Below, in pieces: positions 60,435-64,000 of a stretch of 64,000 nucleotides of DNA. Each line of letters starts with the position of its first letter. Positions within the stretch are counted from its first letter, which is position 1. Location: the NCBI RefSeq assembly GCF_017310035.1, contig NZ_CP022296.1, positions 124,001 through 188,000 on the forward strand, read 5' to 3'. The translations under genes were made by a program, and so were the position numbers. This DNA is from Nocardioides sp. S5 (GTDB lineage: Bacteria; Actinomycetota; Actinomycetes; Propionibacteriales; Nocardioidaceae). The notes beneath the pieces are model-generated. The model ran no database searches, had not been told where the DNA came from, and saw nothing but the letters and a program-made list of their open reading frames with translations.

Positions 60435-60803
60435 ATGGCCAGGAAGAACTACTCCGAGGAGTTCCGTCGTCAGGCCGTCGACTTGTACGAGTCCACCCCG
60501 GGCGCCACGGTCCGCGGCATCGCCGATGACCTCGGCATCGTGCGCGGCACGCTGCGGCACTGGCTCGAGGCCTACGGGACCGGCAAGAAGACCGCCGCTG
60601 ACGGGACGCTGACCTCCAGCCCACTGCAGTCCAAGAGCTCGTCCAGGAGCCCGTCGGCGGCGCCCGAGGAGACACCGGAACAGAAGATCGCCCGGCTTCA
60701 GGCCCGGGTGAACGAGCTCGAGGTCGAGACAACCAAGCTCACCACCGAGCGCGAGATCCTCCAACGGGCGGCCAAATATTTCGCCGGGGAGACGCGCTGG
60801 TGA
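60435..60803 (+). CDS. IS3-family orfA (copy 2)
   Basis: 122 aa, identical to the copy at 40894-41262: HTH plus leucine-zipper-like tail, four-base overlap with orfB. Intact, so OrfA protein can be made from both copies although OrfAB cannot. Confidence 0.9.
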   Translation: MARKNYSEEFRRQAVDLYESTPGATVRGIADDLGIVRGTLRHWLEAYGTGKKTAADGTLTSSPLQSKSSSRSPSAAPEETPEQKIARLQARVNELEVETTKLTTEREILQRAAKYFAGETRW

Positions 60804-61408
60804 GTCGCTTCCAGTTCGTCGCCGACAACTCCACCACCTTCGAGGTGAAGCGACTGTGCGAGCTCGTCGAGATCGAGCGCTCGTCCTACTACGCCTGGCT
60901 CAAGGCGGCCCCAGCACGCGAGGAGCGCACCCGAGCCGATGCCGAGCTCGCGGAACGGATCAGAGCGGTGCATGCCGAGGACAGCACCCAGGGTGCGCCA
61001 CGGATCACCGCTGAGCTCAACGACGGCGCACCTGCCGGCGACCGCGTGAACCACAAGCGCGTCGCCCGGGTGATGCGCCTTGAGGGCATCCGTGGCTATG
61101 TGAAGAAGCGTCGAGTGCGGACCACGATCCCCGAGCCATCGGGGCAGAAGTACCCCGACCTGCTCAACCGGGACTTCACCGCCGAAGCCCCGAACGAACG
61201 CTACGTCGGGGACATCACCTACCTGCCGTTGGCCGACGGGACGAACCTGTACCTGGCGACCGTCATCGACTGCTACTCACGTCGCCTCGCCGGCTGGGCC
61301 GTCGCCGACCACATGCGCACCGAGCTCGTCGAGGACGCCTTGAAGGCTGCTGCCGGAACCCGCGGCACCCTCAAGGGCGCGATCTTCCACAGCGACCACG
61401 GGTCGGTC

Positions 61409-62905
61409 GGCGAAATCAACCGGTCGTCGCAACACCTTGAGTTCGGAGGTGTTCGAGCATGGCGACAGCGGACTGGAGCAAGAAGACCAGCGACGCGCCA
61501 GAGGAGCTTCGCCGGCAGTGGCGTGCTGACCGGGCGTTGCGGCCAGCGATGCGCTCGCCCGGGCGTCCTGACCCGTCCCGAGCGGTGCAACGGCAGTTCT
61601 GGCGGCTGATCGCCACGGGCATCACGTCGGCAGAAGCGGCGCTGGCGGTCGGTGTGTCAGTGCCGGTTGGGACCCGCTGGTTTCGCCACGCTGGCGGCAT
61701 GCCGCCCATTTCGCTGGCCGAGCCCACCGGCCGCTATCTGAGCTTCGAGGAACGTGAGGAGATCGCCATCCTGCACGCCCAGGACAAGGGCGTTCGCGAG
61801 ATCGCCCGCGCGATCGGGCGTGATCCCGGAACGGTCTCACGCGAGTTGCGCCGCAACGCTGCGACTCGTGGGGGGAAGCAGGAGTACCGGGCCACCGTGG
61901 CGCAGTGGAAGGCACAGCAGGCGGCCAAGCGCCCCAAGACCGCGAAGCTGCTCGAGAACCCGAAACTGCGGGAGTACGTCCAAGATCGGCTCGCCGGCAA
62001 CGTTCGCCGGCCCGACGGCACGATCGTCACTGGCCCCACACCGGCCCCCTGGAAGGGGCTGAACAAGCCGCACCGTGCCGACCGGCGTTGGTCGCTGGCC
62101 TGGAGCCCGGAGCAGATCGCACAGCGGTTGAAGGTCGACTTCCCCGATGATGAGTCCATGCGCATCAGCCACGAGGCGATCTACCAGTCGCTGTTCATTG
62201 AGGGGCGTGGTGCGCTCAAGCGCGAGCTGGTCACGTGTCTGCGCACCGGACGTGCGCTACGGCAGCCGAGGGCCCGATCGCAGAACAAGCCCGGTGGGCA
62301 TGTCACGGCCGATGTGGTTCTCAGCGAGCGCCCCGCTGAAGCCGAAGACCGCGCCGTCCCGGGTCACTGGGAGGGCGACCTGATCATCGGCACTGGCCGG
62401 TCGGCGATCGGGACGATCGTTGAGCGCAGCAGCCGCTCAACGATCCTGGTCCACCTGCCACGCATGGAGGGCTGGGGCGAGAAGCCCTACGTGAAGAACG
62501 GTCCATCGCTCGGCGGCTACGGGGCCGTCGCGATGAACGCGGCGCTGAGTGCGTCGATCACCAAGCTGCCCGAGCAGCTGCGCAAGACCCTGACCTGGGA
62601 TCGCGGCAAGGAGCTCTCGGGTCACGCGCAGTTCGCGTTGGAGACCGGCACGAAGGTGTTCTTCGCCGACCCCCACTCGCCGTGGCAGCGGCCGAGCAAC
62701 GAGAACACCAACGGCCTGCTGCGCCAGTACTTCCCCAAAGGCACGGACCTGTCGCGTTGGTCCGCCGAGGACCTCGAGGCCGTCGCTCACGCGCTCAACA
62801 ACCGGCCCCGCAAGATCCTTGGGTGGAAGACACCTGCCGAGGTGTTCGATGAGCAACTACGCTCGCTTCAACAACCCAGTGTTGCATCGACTGGTTGAAC
62901 CCAAG
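61409..62905 (+). mobile_element. IS30-family insertion sequence, copy 3
   Basis: 1,497 bp with GTC target duplication at 61406-61408 and 62906-62908. Identical in extent and ends to copies 1 and 2. Confidence 0.9.
61459..62898 (+). CDS. IS30-family transposase (copy 3)
   Basis: 479 aa, identical to the products at 38799 and 53775, all catalytic residues present (see the first copy). The start has the same GGAGGT ribosome site nine bases upstream. Confidence 0.95.
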   Translation: MATADWSKKTSDAPEELRRQWRADRALRPAMRSPGRPDPSRAVQRQFWRLIATGITSAEAALAVGVSVPVGTRWFRHAGGMPPISLAEPTGRYLSFEEREEIAILHAQDKGVREIARAIGRDPGTVSRELRRNAATRGGKQEYRATVAQWKAQQAAKRPKTAKLLENPKLREYVQDRLAGNVRRPDGTIVTGPTPAPWKGLNKPHRADRRWSLAWSPEQIAQRLKVDFPDDESMRISHEAIYQSLFIEGRGALKRELVTCLRTGRALRQPRARSQNKPGGHVTADVVLSERPAEAEDRAVPGHWEGDLIIGTGRSAIGTIVERSSRSTILVHLPRMEGWGEKPYVKNGPSLGGYGAVAMNAALSASITKLPEQLRKTLTWDRGKELSGHAQFALETGTKVFFADPHSPWQRPSNENTNGLLRQYFPKGTDLSRWSAEDLEAVAHALNNRPRKILGWKTPAEVFDEQLRSLQQPSVASTG

Positions 62906-63231
62906 GTCTACTGCTCGAAGGACTACGCCAAGCTCTGCAAGAGGCTCGGCGTCACCCAGTCGATGGGTGCGGTCGGCTCCTCGGCCGACAACGCGTTGGC
63001 GGAGTCGTTCAACGCCACGATGAAGCGCGAGGTCCTCCAAGACGCCGCCTGCTGGAGCGACGAGGCGACGTGTCGCCGGCAGGTCTTCAAGTGGCTCGTG
63101 CGCTACAACACCCGCCGACGCCATTCCTGGTGCCGCTACCTGTCCCCGTCCACCTACGAGTCCAACTACGCCGCTACGCTGCAACCCGCTGCGTAATCAC
63201 ACCCTGTGTCCAAGATCCGGGGGCAGGGCCC

Positions 63232-63327
63232 TACAACCGTCGCGGGAAGAAGCACACCGTGGCCAACACCGCGATCGCCCGCGAGCTGGCGGGCTGGTGC
63301 TGGTCCCTGGCCGTCATGGACGACTAG
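63232..63327 (+). pseudogene. C-terminal end of an IS110-family transposase
   Basis: YNRRGKKHTVANTAIARELAGWCWSLAVMDD then stop. RRGKK...ANTAIARELAGWCW is the typical end of IS110 transposases. It is cut by the IS3 end at 63231; no DEDD or Ser-motif domain remains. Confidence 0.7.
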
Positions 63328-64000
63328 AGCGGTAGCCGGCACAAGACCTGACCTGGACCCGGTGCCCGGGACGCAGCGCGAGGAGCCCCACCCGCGATTC
63401 GACTGTGAGCCACGAACCAGCAACAGCAACCGCTGGCCGTGACGCTCGACCTCAGAGAAGCGCAGCGCTCCTGCCGAACGCCGCCCTGCGGTACCCAACC
63501 CGCGCATATCAGTCTCGACCGTGCGTCGAAAGACACGCTGAACCAGACACCGCGACCAGGCCAGAAGAGGCGCCCTCGAGGCACCCAGCCCCGAGGGCGC
63601 CTCACCCTGCCCTTGACACCGAAGCCCTACATATCAGTCGAAGGCTACGACACCTTCAGCTGGCGAGATCCACGGCGGTTCGAATCATGACTGTTCTCGT
63701 TCCGGCGACGCACAACGCAACCGCTACCGCAGGAGAGACAGTGCGTCGCTCCGGGCCCTTACGAGTACGAAACAGCACGCTGCAGATGAGCGTCCCGAGT
63801 TCGTCGTGTTCAAGCTTGACCGACATTGGGTGAAGTCCCGTGCTGCGCAATCGGGCCACCTCGTCGTGGTCGGGCTGGGAAGGCACAGCGTACGTGGAGC
63901 GCTCCAACGATGAACGCTCATGCGTCGGGTGTTCGAGGATGAGTGTGCATCCGGTGGCTTCTAGGTGCGAACCGCAAACCACCCAATAGTGACGGGCGGC
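63328..64000. other. Non-coding right end of the window
   Basis: Probably the former 3' flank of the IS110 element up to about 63610, ending in a perfect 12-bp hairpin. From 63650 to 63982 a minus-strand open frame of about 108 codons exists but has no motif or ribosome site, and I do not call it. It may be the end of a gene that continues outside the window. Confidence 0.4.
63567..63603. terminator. 12-bp GC-rich hairpin
   Basis: GAGGCGCCCTCG and CGAGGGCGCCTC pair perfectly around a 13-nt loop. No T-run. Likely a terminator after the IS110 remnant. Confidence 0.6.

Larger units (their letters stand above)
60800..63196 (+). pseudogene. IS3-family orfB split by IS30 (copy 2)
   Basis: The 5' part runs from 60800 to 61408 (ending HSDHGSV) and the 3' part from 62906 to 63196. 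Same break and same GTC duplication as in copy 1, so IS30 entered before the composite was duplicated. Confidence 0.9.
60362..63231 (+). mobile_element. IS3-family element interrupted by IS30 (composite copy 2)
   Basis: 2,870 bp, inverted relative to copy 1 at 38466 and encoding identical proteins. Left flank CTC, right flank TAC. CTC is the reverse complement of the GAG beside copy 1, as expected if the two copies recombined and flipped the DNA between them. The right flank is an IS110 fragment. Confidence 0.9.

Noticed and set aside
63656..63982. 108-codon minus-strand gene at the window end
   Set aside because: No motif, no ribosome site, and it may be antisense or partial. Not enough evidence to call.

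Overview
The window is GC-rich throughout (about 65-70% by eye). It uses many GTG starts, leaderless-type promoters, MMPL transporters, RskA-type anti-sigma factors and TetR/MarR regulators. This points to an actinobacterium, most plausibly Nocardioidaceae (a Nocardioides relative). That placement is inference from gene style; no rRNA is present. The window reads as an accessory region: one integrated mobilizable element, five insertion sequences nested in each other, and at least fifteen decayed genes between intact operons.

Layout. 0-6.8 kb: a TetR-MMPL-HAD operon with its own operator, then a Met/His-rich DUF305 / DUF6153 / DUF305 group that looks metal (copper?) related, and two small genes. 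6.8-16.5 kb: an integrated element that starts at the 3' end of a tRNA-like gene (attachment site). It carries a tyrosine integrase behind four helically phased direct repeats, an AbiE-like nucleotidyltransferase/regulator pair under a perfect 36-bp palindrome, a pRiA4b ORF-3-like protein, an excisionase and a MobF relaxase. No conjugation ATPase or secretion genes are visible, so it looks mobilizable rather than self-transmissible. 16.5-38 kb: mixed accessory genes and debris. These include a P450 stump with its intact TetR, HxlR/DoxX, a peroxiredoxin, a second TetR-MMPL unit, a GH3 fragment beside an intact GH16 glucanase, a rhodanese under an OhrR-like regulator, a cyclase, LysR/YeiH, and a fluoride riboswitch in front of a broken crcB.

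38.5-63.2 kb is shaped by transposition. A 1,497-bp IS30-family element occurs three times. Each copy sits in the same conserved HSD-x-GS codons of an IS3-family transposase gene, with 3-bp target duplications. Two copies form identical 2,870-bp IS3::IS30 composites in inverted orientation (38466-41335 and 60362-63231). The flanking bases, and a uracil-DNA-glycosylase-like gene that can be rejoined in frame across them, indicate that the 19-kb segment between them has inverted.

Inside that segment is a tight seven-gene operon (49674 down to 42187, minus strand) for activation and dearomatisation of a 2-aminobenzoate or salicylate-type acid: FAH hydrolase, cupin, TesB-like thioesterase, aryl-CoA ligase, monooxygenase/OYE fusion, hotdog thioesterase and PaaX regulator, with a divergent RidA. 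It also holds an ECF sigma/anti-sigma pair whose inferred promoter is repeated, with identical spacing, in front of a three-gene secreted-protein operon (EF-hand protein, cupredoxin, DUF7282).
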